From Girardinichthys multiradiatus (lineage: Eukaryota > Chordata > Actinopteri > Cyprinodontiformes > Goodeidae), in contig NC_061797.1 in NCBI RefSeq assembly GCF_021462225.1, positions 33,382,147-33,446,146 of the forward strand: a stretch of 64,000 nt of DNA, in the 5' to 3' direction. How positions within the stretch are numbered: the stretch's first letter is position 1; each line of letters opens with the position of its first letter. The position numbers were made by a program, and so were the translations under genes. Below, piece after piece: positions 1 to 11,200 of this stretch. Under the pieces are notes generated by a model. The model was not told where the DNA came from, did no database searches, and saw nothing but the letters and a program-made list of their open reading frames with translations.

Positions 1-86
1 TGGTTTGTGTAAATCATTGTAAACATGCATGCTTTTTCAGATTATTATGGAAATGTACCTTTTATTATGTTACTTTCTGGGTTCAG

Positions 87-1876
87 GTGGTGTCGATGGT
101 AGATTTCTTACTACAAACTCAGGATCTAAACCAGGATGGTCTGCTGGACCCTTCTGAGCTGCTCTCTCCTTCGGTCATTAACACACAGGTACACTGACAA
201 AATAAACTGTTAGAATTCAACCAGAAAAATCTGTATAAGTTGCATACATTGTGGTATTTTTACAAAGAAAAATCTGAAAAGTGTAACATGAAATAATATT
301 CCTAACCCTAACCCCACCCCTCTCCATTAATTGGACCTTTATGGAAGAAAGCCATAAGATGTTACATTTGCAGTTTAAAAACAAGTCATGTGGGGGTCAC
401 AGCAAACATGAGGCAAGGCTGCTCTTGTCCGAAGAGCCAAAATGTGAACTTCTTGCAAAACACGCCATTCCCTCTATGAAACATGGTGGTGGCTCCATCG
501 TATTTGGGGATGCTTTCCCTGTGCAGGAAAAGGGAAGATGGTAAGAAGTGATTGGAAGACAGATGAAGCAAAGCATGTGTGAGACTGCAGATGCCTTGGG
601 TCTAGGGTGAAGGTTGACCTACAAACAGGACTACAACCCTAGACATACAGCCAGAGCTTCAGTGGAATGGTTTATGTCAAAGCATTCATTTCTTAAAATG
701 GCCTAGTAAAAGTCCACACCTAAATTCAACTGAGAATCTGTCAAGATTTGAAAACTTGAGTTCACAGATGGTCTCCATTCAACCTGACAGAGCTTGAGCT
801 ATTTTGCAAAGAAGAATGGGCAAAGGTTTCAGTCTCAAGATGTTCGAAGCTGGTAGAGACACACCCCAAAACAACTGCAGCTGTAACTGCAGTGGAAGGT
901 GGATCTACAAAGTATTGACTCAGGAGGGCTAAAATAGAAATACATAATAACTTTCAGACTTTTTCCAAAGGGAAAAGACACATGATTTGAGAATTATGTA
1001 TATTTTTTCCTTTGGCTTCACAGTCGTCTGCTGCGTTTTCTTTTCGATTTCATAAAATCCCAATAAAACACATTGAAGTTTAGGGTTGAAACATAACAAA
1101 TTGTTAAAAAGTTTTATTTCTGAGCATAAATTATGTACATTTTACAGCTAAATGAAAAGAGATACATTTGTTAAATTCAAATTAATGTTTTACAAAATTA
1201 GTTAAATATTATTTTTAAGATTACTTGTATGTGCTCTCTTTCATACTCTAGACTTGAAAACTTACTCAGGGTTTATCTGCTTAGCTGTTTTTCTCTCCCA
1301 AATGAACTGAAGGAGCTACTACTGTACTTGACTTCGAATCTGTCTGATTCGATTGAATTGACTGTGTGAAGTGCCTTGAGACAACATGTGTTGTGAATTG
1401 GTGCTATATAAATAACAGAGAAATGGATAAGCAGGTATAAATAATGTATGAATATATAATTTTAATGGCTAATATCTAATGTCCTCTAAATTTCCCTTTT
1501 ATATAGCAGATTTAATCATTCAATGATGTACTGTTACATTCTGATATATTGAGCTGCAAAATTAAATTCAGCTTCATTGTTGTTAAAGTAATGCTATTCA
1601 CCACTATCTACCTTAAAGGGCTCAAGCAACAACAAAATGGCTCATCAAGAGCAGGAGCTGGCAGATGAGAACAAGCTATCAAACACCATCACTGTGGAGG
1701 AGAATGCAGGAGCAGGGGAGCACAGGGAGAAGCAGCAGCTCGACATAATGGCACTACAGGAGGAACCAGTAAAGCAAACAGAAGAACGTCAAGATCAAGA
1801 AATCTTTAATGCCTTAGCAGAAAAACAGGACCAGGCACACCATGTCCCTGTGCATCAAGGACAACCAGAAATCTAA
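87..1876 (+). CDS. cgref1: cgref1 3' end: cell growth regulator with EF-hand domain (partial, last two coding exons)
   Basis: Two in-phase exons are visible. Exon 87-188 follows a tttctgggttcag acceptor, ends before gtacac, and encodes 34 residues with an EF-hand loop (DLNQDGLLDPSE). Exon 1619-1876 runs phase 0 from a ttaaag acceptor to a TAA stop and encodes a Glu/Gln-rich tail ending HQGQPEI. The segment MVDFLLQTQDLNQDGL closely matches what I recall of vertebrate CGREF1, a secreted calcium-binding protein linked to growth control and cell adhesion; its tail is also acidic and low in complexity. Earlier exons lie left of the window. The 1.4 kb intron holds a decayed Tc1-like copy and another dispersed repeat. 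The gene call is good, though the last exon is only weakly conserved and its exact acceptor is inferred. Confidence 0.8.
341..1120 (+). repeat. Degenerate Tc1/mariner-like transposon remnant in cgref1 intron
   Basis: Broken coding traces of a Tc1-type transposase can be read: KHGGGSIVFGDAF near 478-515 (compare KHGGGSIMVWG in Tc1 elements) and a decayed SPHLNSTENL near 712-740, the region of the third catalytic residue. The stretch 850-930 matches 57005-57085 at most positions, so both belong to one old family. No intact frame or clear terminal repeats remain. Confidence 0.6.
1270..1430 (+). repeat. Dispersed teleost repeat fragment
   Basis: The segment around 1368-1412 (gtgccttgagacaacatgtg and following) is the reverse complement of 61643-61680 with few differences. 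Two copies in opposite orientation in one window, both in introns, show a dispersed repeat. The class is not resolved from sequence alone. Confidence 0.6.
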
Positions 1877-2026
1877 ATAAGCTCAAAGACAATAAACCAC
1901 TTTATGGTTTAATGTCTTTATGGTTTAACAGATGGCTGTTAAAACGCTGTGCCTGTTCAAAGAGTTCCTGTCACATTAATTTCACGTTCTTTCAGTGAAA
2001 AAAATGATTTTAACAGCTTTTTACAA

Positions 2027-2032
2027 AATAAA
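2027..2032 (+). promoter_or_regulatory. Candidate poly(A) signal of cgref1
   Basis: AATAAA lies 151 bases after the cgref1 stop codon, a reasonable 3' UTR length. No other canonical signal lies nearer the stop. No transcript support is available here. Confidence 0.5.
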
Positions 2033-3094
2033 GGTTCTAGATTGAACTTCCATAAATTTAAAAGCTATGATACTTTGCTAAGTAAGTCTGTTCTGACATC
2101 TTAGACTATATATTAACCAGTTCATGTGACTTCCTAAAAAGCTGACCAAACTCCCACTTCAGATGAAATTGTTACATTAATGAACACATTCAATGGAGTT
2201 TATTGCATGAATGATATCCTGGACTGGTTTGTAATCCTGTGCCCCACCTCCAGCCGTCCCACCTGTACACACCCTACATACGACCATTCTGCATAGAACA
2301 GTAACTTTTGATTAATAAGCTTGCAGCAAAAGGTCATTTTTGACCATGCAAATATGCAACAAAACAACTGAAAACATGTTTCCTAGTATCACCATTGGCA
2401 ATGAGTCACATTCCCTATATCAAACCCAGCCACTAATGGGATTTGTCATCTCTTTTCAACCTTAATATTTGTTTTGCACTCAACTACTAGTCCCAAGGAG
2501 TGCAATTAGACTGTTGTTGATTTAAACTGGTCTGATATATAGTCAGCTCAGAAAAATACTGGTGGTGTGCAATAAAACAGCTCATATCTTTTACCAACTC
2601 TTTGTCTTTGAGTAACACAAATTCAACACGTTTCAAAATGCTCGTCTTTGTTATCACAGTCAGAAAGATCACTTGAAATACCACAAAAAATTGTCACATT
2701 TTTCTTTTTATCAGTTAATTTTAAATCTGCTGGCGGGATATAATTTGTTGGTGTGACTTGTTTACTTTTTAAATCTTGTTTAAAGACAATGTGTTAAAAA
2801 ATAAAGTAAGAGTTTCAATGATTTCGTTGTGCCTTATCGGTCTGATTGTACTTAACATTTTTGTTGGATGTTTTTATTAGAATTTATGAGAAATTTTTTT
2901 TTTTTAAAGAACTGACCGAATCTTTTTAAAATAAAGTTAAAGCAGTTTATATGATTTCTTAATCTATTTATTTGTGTGTTTTTAAAACGCATTTTAAATT
3001 TAATTTTAATTTTACGTATGGTATCACCGGAAGGAAATCTTTCCTTCGCGACACAGGTCGGTTGCTGGGCAACAGGAGGAAAACTTACTGAAAG
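2033..3094. other. cgref1-efcab2 intergenic spacer
   Basis: About 1 kb of AT-rich sequence. I see no exon, RNA gene or intact repeat until the last 60 bases before the efcab2 start. There the base composition becomes GC-richer (GGTTGCTGGGCAACAGG near 3058-3076). GTTGCTRGGCAAC-type palindromes are RFX/X-box-like, which would suit a ciliary gene, but this is inference. Confidence 0.4.
3058..3076 (+). promoter_or_regulatory. X-box-like (RFX) site just upstream of efcab2
   Basis: The sequence ggttgctgggcaacagg contains an imperfect inverted repeat, GTTGC-tgg-GCAAC, ending about 20 bases before the efcab2 ATG. RFX transcription factors bind such X-boxes (GTTNCC n GGNAAC or GTTGCY variants) in promoters of cilia genes, and EFCAB2/DRC8 is a ciliary protein. 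The motif and position are seen; binding is inferred. Confidence 0.5.
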
Positions 3095-5401
3095 ATGGCG
3101 GAAGGTAAACCAGGTTCGCACGAATTAAGTCAGTTTACTGATTCAAAGTTAGAATAGTTCTGTAAATAATTTTTAGGACATATATAAATAACTCAGGGTT
3201 GTATCTTTATAAACTCGCCAGCGCTTCGTTGCTCGTCTCTGTTTCAGAAAACATTTCAGCCGTTAGGAAGAAGATAACGGCCGAATTTCAGCTGTTTGAC
3301 TACGAGAACAACAACACGGTGGACGTCCGGTGAGGAAAGCTTTAAGTCACGATACAATTCTTGTAAAATTGTTTAGTAAAATATAACTAAAATAATAGGT
3401 TGTTGTGTTCATTTTTTTTTAAATGAGGAAATGGGAGATGACGGCTTATTAGAAGTGTAGACATTTCAGACTTTACTCTTTTTGAGATTGTAATAATTAA
3501 TTTTTCAGACTTTGAGAATCTGCACATTTGTTTTTGTTGTTTTAGTTGAAAATATAGATTTTATTACTGGTAAATCGTATTTTTATTAAATAAACAAAGA
3601 GTAAAAATGTAGACTCAACATGATAAAAGACTGACCAGAAGAAAAATAAATATGGCTCGACTAGAAGTTAGAAAGAATAACTGAGTCTCTTTTTTTTTTA
3701 CTGCTTTCTTCTATTGATGATAACTATAAAAAAGCTTGAAACCAAACATTGGGGTCAGATGTAGTGTAGTTTCTGTATGAAGCAGATCTATGCCAAAACT
3801 CTCTGAACTAAATGTATGTCTGTTTTCCAGGGAGATTGGGACCATTATATATTCTCTGGGCTGCTTCCCCACTCAAGCAGACATACGCGAATTCATAGCC
3901 GAGGTTAGAGCAGTCTTTATGCTTATTGTTCAGATACATAAAGGAACCCGTCATATAATAGGCTACTGTTCATGTGCAAATAGTTCAAAAGGAGCAAGTG
4001 TCAGTTTAAAGAGTAAAACCCAAGAACCTTGTTCTGTTTACCCAGGTGGAAGAGGATAACTCAGAAATTGTACATCTGGAGAAGTTTCTTCCAGCTATGA
4101 CCAAAGTCCTGTTGGAGAACAAGTAAGACAATTTATCTTGGCTCCATGATATTTACCAGCATATTTTGATACAGTTTTAAGAGATTATTTGCTATAAACC
4201 TCATTAGTAATTCATTCTTTTACAGCAGTTTGATCATCAATTTATGTGCCTATGTTTTATAAAGACAAAAATCTATCGTGTTATGAGTGCATGGTCATAG
4301 AGTTCCTCACATAAAATGCTTTCGCCATAATTTTGCAAATGTGTATAGTAAAATCTGAGCTATTTTGTGGACTTATGTGAAATTAATGTGGAAAACCAGC
4401 TGAAATTGTGAATTTTGTGTACAACGTTTATGTTGATTATGTACAAAAGTCATAAAAGTAGATTTTGAGCCTCCGATTTCACGTGACAGAAAAATATAGT
4501 TGGTACATGATTTGAATGCTTCTCATTGTCCTCCTCCATTTGGCATGATGATGAGATAATGAATTTCTTTTAAGAAAACAGTGGTTGTCTTACATAAAAT
4601 ATTATTCAGGGTTATTCTCATGAACTGATCCCCTGTGAACATTAACATTAGCAGCTGTCAAAACATTAAATTTTTATAACATCATAAATGTACAAGTTTA
4701 GTTTGTACAAAGTAATCCATCCATCCATCCATCCTGTCCTCTTTTCTTTGTAAAATCGTGACATTTTGGAGTCATTCAAGTTATCTTCTGTTCAAAGTTG
4801 AGTGAAAACATGTTCATTTACATCCTAAAACAGCATAAAAATCTTTTTTTTTTTTTTAAATGAATATTACAGAGAAAATGTTCCTGGTAATAGTCCAGTC
4901 TGGGCTCTGTAATACTAAGCATGTGTCGTCTGATATTGGAAAAATTAACTGTGCTTCCATGTTTCTGTTAGGTTTCCTCCCATCCCTCGGACCAAGATTT
5001 TACAGGCTTTCAAGGTGAAATTGGCTCTTACTTCCTTATCCTGTCACTGACACTATATGGAGAATTCACATCTCCACACGAGAAATAACATTAACTCTGG
5101 TTCTAGGTTCTGGACAGAGACCAGAACGGTTACCTTCAACCTGAAGAGCTGACAAAGTATATGATGGAGAAAGGTAAAGCAAGAATTTTAAGGGGAAAAG
5201 GAAGCTAATATTAGTGATGAAATGTGGAAGCAGTCTTAGTGTGTTTTATTTGAAAAACATTTTGGTGTGTCGTTTTAACCAGGTGAGCCTTTCACTCAAG
5301 GGGAGATGGATGAGATGCTAAAAACACACACTCATCGACAGGAGAATGTTATATATTACCCAAAGATAATCGACAAACTCATCGTTGATCCTGGCATGTA
5401 G
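3095..5401 (+). CDS. efcab2: efcab2 / DRC8: EF-hand subunit of the nexin-dynein regulatory complex
   Basis: Seven exons join in phase: 3095-3104, 3248-3329, 3831-3903, 4046-4122, 4972-5014, 5107-5173, 5283-5401 (TAG). They give 156 aa, close to the 162 aa I recall for human EFCAB2. Diagnostic segments are FDYENNNTVDVREIGTII with SLGCFPTQ (EF-hand 1 and linker), LEKFLPAMT, and a canonical second EF-hand loop DRDQNGYLQPEE followed by LTKYMMEKGEPFTQ. DRC8 sits in the nexin-dynein regulatory complex of motile cilia and flagella, which coordinates dynein arms. The start MAEEN follows an X-box-like element. The first EF loop has Glu at position 3 and may bind calcium poorly. The last 20 residues (after EMLKTHTHRQ) diverge most. 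The identification is firm. Confidence 0.93.
4714..4734 (+). repeat. (ATCC)n microsatellite
   Basis: Five tandem ATCC units in intron 4 of efcab2. Tetranucleotide tracts of this kind are common at the tails of fish LINE/SINE insertions, but no adjacent element is recognisable. Confidence 0.85.
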
Positions 5402-8290
5402 GAAGAGTCAGCCAAAGCTGTTTCATTAGATATTATAGTGCCTGTACAGTGTATAATACACTTATTGAAAATAATCCAGCCTGTTATGCTGGGATAACTT
5501 TTAATGTTTTAAATTATTTCTCAGGTGGCACATAAGCCTGCTATGGCAAGACCTCAAGTAAACATGGGCTTAATTTAAATTGTCACCCTTGCAAGAGTTT
5601 CCAGTTTGATGTGTTGAGTTGGCTTTACTTAGTCTCTTCTCAAGCAGATAGCCTGAGTAATTCACCAGTTATCAGCTGATTGTACTCGTGTTGCTCCATA
5701 GAGAACAGAACAGCCAGAAAGTGTGCCGTTCTACTAAATGTAAAAGTTTTTATTATTCTATCTTAGTGAATTTGATATATCAAAATAATAAAGACTTTTG
5801 GGTTTTAAGTCAAAGTAATTAGATCATATTATATATTTTTGTTTTACACTTTTGAGTAAATACAGTAAAATCATAGTATTTCTACTCAAGATGATCATAC
5901 TGCAAGAATCTCATGCTGCACTTCAAAGGTAACAGTAATCAGGAAGGTGGTGTGAGTTGCTACGGCAACCCAGTGGTGGAAGTAATGTAAACAAAGTGGT
6001 GTGAAATGATGTTGCTATACATGAGGATGAGAAGAGAAAAAACAATTTTAATTGTGCTGCTTTATGCTGTGATCGAGACGCCATGACGTATCACACCAAC
6101 TAGAGTTCAGCTTTATAGCCAGAAGTAAAGCTAATGCTTGCTTTATATTTGCAGCAAAAAAAAAAAACATAACTAATAGTAATAATAAACAAAGCAATGA
6201 TTGCTGATAAGACTGTAATTTTATCTCAGATGGTTCTGCAATGATTCAACATGCATGAAACAATCACACAGATGTAAAACACACATAATACGACTTATCT
6301 ACTTTAGATAAGTGCTGTGACAGTTCCCCAGTGAGTATGAATTCATGCTACAGTATTTCAGTCCACAGGAAAGCACTGGCAAATTAGCCTTTAAATTACA
6401 ACTTAAGACAAATTCGTAAGGAAAAAAAACCCAAATAGAAATCAAGAGAAATAGGCTCTATTAAACAACCGGATTTGACCAAACACCAACATTGAAAACA
6501 GATTAAGGCTCATTTACCCTCAGCTTCACCAGTTGCCATCAAATCAATACAGCAAAGATTTAAAGGGATTTTCACATTTTATTCCCATGTTCTGACCTCT
6601 TTCTTTGTAACAAAAACCATGTGTTCCACATATAAAGTTGCTTTTGCTCATTAAAAAAAGAGATCTTTTTAAACCAAGAAAACAATTGTTACTTTATATG
6701 TTACAATATGGGGCCGAAACATATTTCATTCTCCCAGACAGGAGAGAACAACAGCGGCTGGAATGTTTGATTCGCACATAGTGAGAAAATATTGGAGTTG
6801 GCTTCATTTCAGTTAAAGCTCAGTTGCTCAGTTAGTAAATAAAAACAAAGTAAATGTATAAATGTAATGCAATTAGAAGTACAATGTTCAGGTGTTATTT
6901 AAAAAAAAAAGGAAGCATGGGTTGAAAAGTCACAATACATCTGGTACCAGCACCAGTGTTAATTCATGAGTTATGAGCCTTATAATCTTCTATGAGGGAG
7001 ATAGGACTAAACATAGAAATATATACTTCATCAATGGTCCACTGCTTCAAAGTATCGATGGTGTTTATATTGATTAACATTGGTTTCAAGTACAGATTAC
7101 AATCCCATGTTTAAAAATCCCAAAAAACTAAAGATGAGCTATTGTTCCACTTAATCCAGCAATATAATGAGAAATGCAGCTTGTCTACGGCAAACCACAT
7201 GGGTCATTTGGTTTTAGAGGAGCCATAAACAAGGCGATGAAAGAATAAGCTGAAAGATCATGGAGATACAGAGGAAATAATTATAGCCAGCAACCAGAAG
7301 CACTCTCTTCACATTTTGTCTTATTTCACTCCAACTGAATCACAGAGAAATTACAGTCCAAACACAGACATACCAGAACCTCTGCACAATTTTCACATAT
7401 ACTGGGAGAACCCAAAGCATTTTATGGAGAATTTACCTCAGAGAAAGAGAAAGCAGAGGCAGAAGGTATCTCAACAGTTTGAATCTGACAGGTTTCCACT
7501 TAACACTCGCCCTATCTACAATATAATTATTTGCTAAAAGGCAAGTGAGGCATTTGTAATTCACGTCCTGCCAAGAAACAGATTTAATCATTTCTGATTC
7601 TTTCATCAAATGTCCACTGCGTTCCAGGAGGAAATCTAAATATATCTAATCATACAAAAGATGGTTGTGCAAATCTTGGTCAAAAATCATAATATAACTG
7701 CTGAGTGCTGCAAAAGAAACCTATGATCTACATCTGATTACATCAGAACTTCATGCCTCTTCATCTCATCCAGATGTGTCAAGTTTTTTTAAGGCCTCAG
7801 AGAAATAGAAGAACAAGCCATTAAAATCACTGGAGTCAGATGATGGAGCAGATTTATCAGAGTAAAAGAGAATCAAACTGTTTGCCAGATGATTATTTGC
7901 TAAAAATCAAACTAGAGTAGAAATAAAGTAGCAACTAAGTATTAATATTGTTGCAGCGGAGGGTGGATCAGTGACACTGTCCTGAAGAGAAGGAAAACAG
8001 TTAATTTTGAGAGTAAACTAAAGAACGTTTAGTTAGATTAGAAAAACAAATAAATGTTAAATTGCAGTTATTACTGTTGCTTCCCTTTAGAAGTTAGAAC
8101 CGAGTAAGCTATAGAAATACCCATGATCTGACTCTTAAGTAACAATAATGAGTTTTTCCTATTTTTCATCTAGGCCAGGAGCAGCAGATGTGATATCCGT
8201 AGTCTTGTAGCCATATCAGTACCTGCAGGGTAGGGTGCATCACACCTACACAAACTTTCCAGGGTCAAAAGGACCATTTGGTGTTCCTTT
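5402..8290. other. Intergenic region between convergent efcab2 and adpgk2
   Basis: About 2.9 kb between two gene 3' ends. It should contain both 3' UTRs. It is AT-rich with A/T homopolymers. The longest open frame (7316-7537, 73 codons) has no recognisable domain, and its composition is like the surrounding DNA, so I do not call it a gene. No clear repeat element or RNA gene is seen. Confidence 0.5.
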
Positions 8291-11200
8291 TTAAATCTGC
8301 AGAACCAAGCCAGCAGCTGAGATGTTGTCCCCTCCACCTGCAGTTTGATAAACCTCAGTGCACACCAGCACTGGCGCCACACAGATCTGGTAGTCGTCCT
8401 CATCCCAGCAGCTGACTGGCCTGGTCTCCTGCAGCGGGATACGCTGGCTGCCCTCACGATGGCTAATGGAGAACGAGTCGTCCATGATGAGCCTAGCTTT
8501 GCTGAGGTCGATGTCATTTGAGCCGCAGACGTGACGGTTAGCCGTGAGCGACGCCTTGGCTGTAGCGGACATGGTGTTCTTCCACTGAGAGCCGTGCGTC
8601 ACTATCATGGCCTGAAAGGCCAGAGTGTGGACATGGAGACGAGTCAGTGGCTTACCCTTTGATTTACCATTGTTGGCCTCACTGTGTGAGTTAGCATCCT
8701 TGTAGCGCTGGTTCAGGATGCGATAAACCTCCCTCATCTGGTCGAGGACAGTAGCTACGCGAGGGTTTGGGTCTGACAGCACAGTGATGTTGGAGCCTTT
8801 TAGAAGGCTGAGAAGATTGGGGAGTTCTTGTTCATTCATTCCTAAAGAGTCCGCCTGGAAAACAAGAATCAGGATCAATGTCAAAAGCGGAAAGAAAAGA
8901 AAACAAGAAAAGAAAACATTAACAAAGTGAGGTATTTTGCTGCAACCATCTAAGTGTATAGATTTTTTCTTTGTAAATAACTGCAGCTGAGATGGAATGG
9001 TGTTTTTTCATGTAGACAGGATAAGACGATGAGATAAATTTAGTTTTGCCATTAGGGAAACTTTATTAGAACCAGAGAAAACAGACACTGACACACAAAC
9101 ACTACAAAGGCCACTACAAAGCCTAAAAATATCTTATGATGCAATTAATAAAAACTAAGAGCAAAAAGAAACATAGTTTACGTATCTAATTGTTTATTAA
9201 AATGTCTGACCATGGAGGAATGACCAATCTTTCCCTGAATGAGCTTTATAGTTCCTTAAATACATAGAGTGGTTTTCAAAGAGCAGCCATTTTCAATCTA
9301 TTATCCTAATCATAGTGACCTCAGGTGTGTTTGGTGATAACGAGCTCAGCAACTTATTAATTCTGTTTTTATCCTAACATCTAACATATGCACAGAGGTG
9401 ATTTTTATTTTGCCCAGTGCAATAAACTGCAACCACCACTAAAACACTTATGAAGTACCCTGAAATGGGCTGGTGACCAGATTTGGCAGATTTTCCATTT
9501 GACCACCTCTGATTGGCCATCTGGAAACTAAAACTCTCAACACACAAGGCCAACCAGATAGCACTAATGGCAACATCTTGGTGAGGAAGTGGCTACGGAG
9601 TGAATAAGACTCAGCTATTTTCAGTATCAGTGAGATGTTTCAAATTTAAAGTCAGTGGAAGCACAAAAGGTGTGAACTTCTGCTTAGGAAAGTCATTTTT
9701 TTCTACAGAGGCACATCTGATATTTATTCAGGCAGCTACTTTTTAACAGGAAGGTCAGTTTCAGTGCAGAACAGAAGTCTGAACATATTACTGTAAAACT
9801 GATCTGTTTCATTCTTTTGATGAGTCCAATGTTGCTCATGGGAAATGTTGGTTTTACAAAATGTAGGTGGTCTTTATAAAATCTCAAAGTTAAGGCATGA
9901 GTCTCCTTACTCTGCACTGAATATACACAAAAGTTACTGTTAGTAATGCTAACCACGCTAACTGCTAGATGCAACTAGAGACAGTTTAAAATGTTAACCC
10001 TATTATGTTGTTTTTATATAATAGTGAAGCCTGCAGAGCTGTGTGACACTGACTGTGTTGCCTCTGCTCCTAATATAAATAATGAATGCTCAATCATGAC
10101 AGAATTGCCCTGTAAGGCGTCAGTATAATTACAATAAATAAAGTATTTATTTAACAGCGCATCATAGTTGGACACCACTGTTATTTATTCTGAGATGTAA
10201 CAAAACAATTACAGTAAGCTTTAATATGTGTTGTATAGGAGATCTGCTGTAATTACCTTTTCTTTGTGTTTGATCAATAGATACTTCTGGCCCATTGCCC
10301 TGAGTGGTAAACCTGAGTGGTGCAAAGAGAGAGAGCTTTGTAGCTTTCTGCTATTTTTGGTAAATTATTAATTATTTGTTTTACAACAAGACTTTTAGTT
10401 GTTTTGAATATTCAATTTTCAGCCTGTCCAGAGGAGAAAAGGCATTTTTTTGTTATTTAAAGTTCTTCAAGAGAAACGTGGAGTTGCTAAAATCTGAATC
10501 AGAGCCAAAACTTTATAAAATCAAAAACTGGCCACAAAAACCGATTGTTGAATATCTATAACAAGAACTTGCTGTTTCAGAATTATAGTAAATAAACATT
10601 AGTTATGGTGTTAAATTATTACATTATGTGATTAAAGTTTGATTTAAAAAAACTAAATATTAGATGTTTTTCTTGCAAAGTCTAATAAAAGTCCATATTT
10701 TGCCAAGTTTCATATCGTTTTTTTCAGGCTGCATGTGAGAAAAGTATTCATTAGTTATGTTTCAACATCCACATGAAAAGAAACAAAAGAAAATCAGACA
10801 GATTTTCCTCCAACTAAGTCAGACTGTTTTGTTTGTAGATTTAAATCAGATTTACTTAAACAAATCTAATGTCCACCTCCCTGGTATCACCTCAGTGTTT
10901 TCAACACGCTGCCTTATCTGACTGAACCTGTGAGACTGTGGCCACGTGCTGACTCTACACCCTCACCTGAGTGTTTATTCTATCCTTATCTAAATATTCA
11001 GTCATACATACATGGGGGATGACATAGTGAAGAAGGTCGTCTACTATGTTCTCCTCCACAAAACTTGCCATCTCAAAATGGATGCCGATTTGAGGAGATG
11101 AGGAGGTCAGCAGGTCTGCCAGCTGGGAGAGGACCGCCTCTCGCTCACCTGGAATAATGGAGAGGAGAAAAACGTGTGGAAGGCTCAAAGGCACTTCGGG

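Noticed and set aside
301..318. CCTAACCCTAACCCC, telomere-like units
   Set aside because: Only about two repeats; too short to be an interstitial telomeric block.
7316..7537. 73-codon frame between efcab2 and adpgk2
   Set aside because: No known domain, AT-rich context, no splice or promoter evidence; likely chance.
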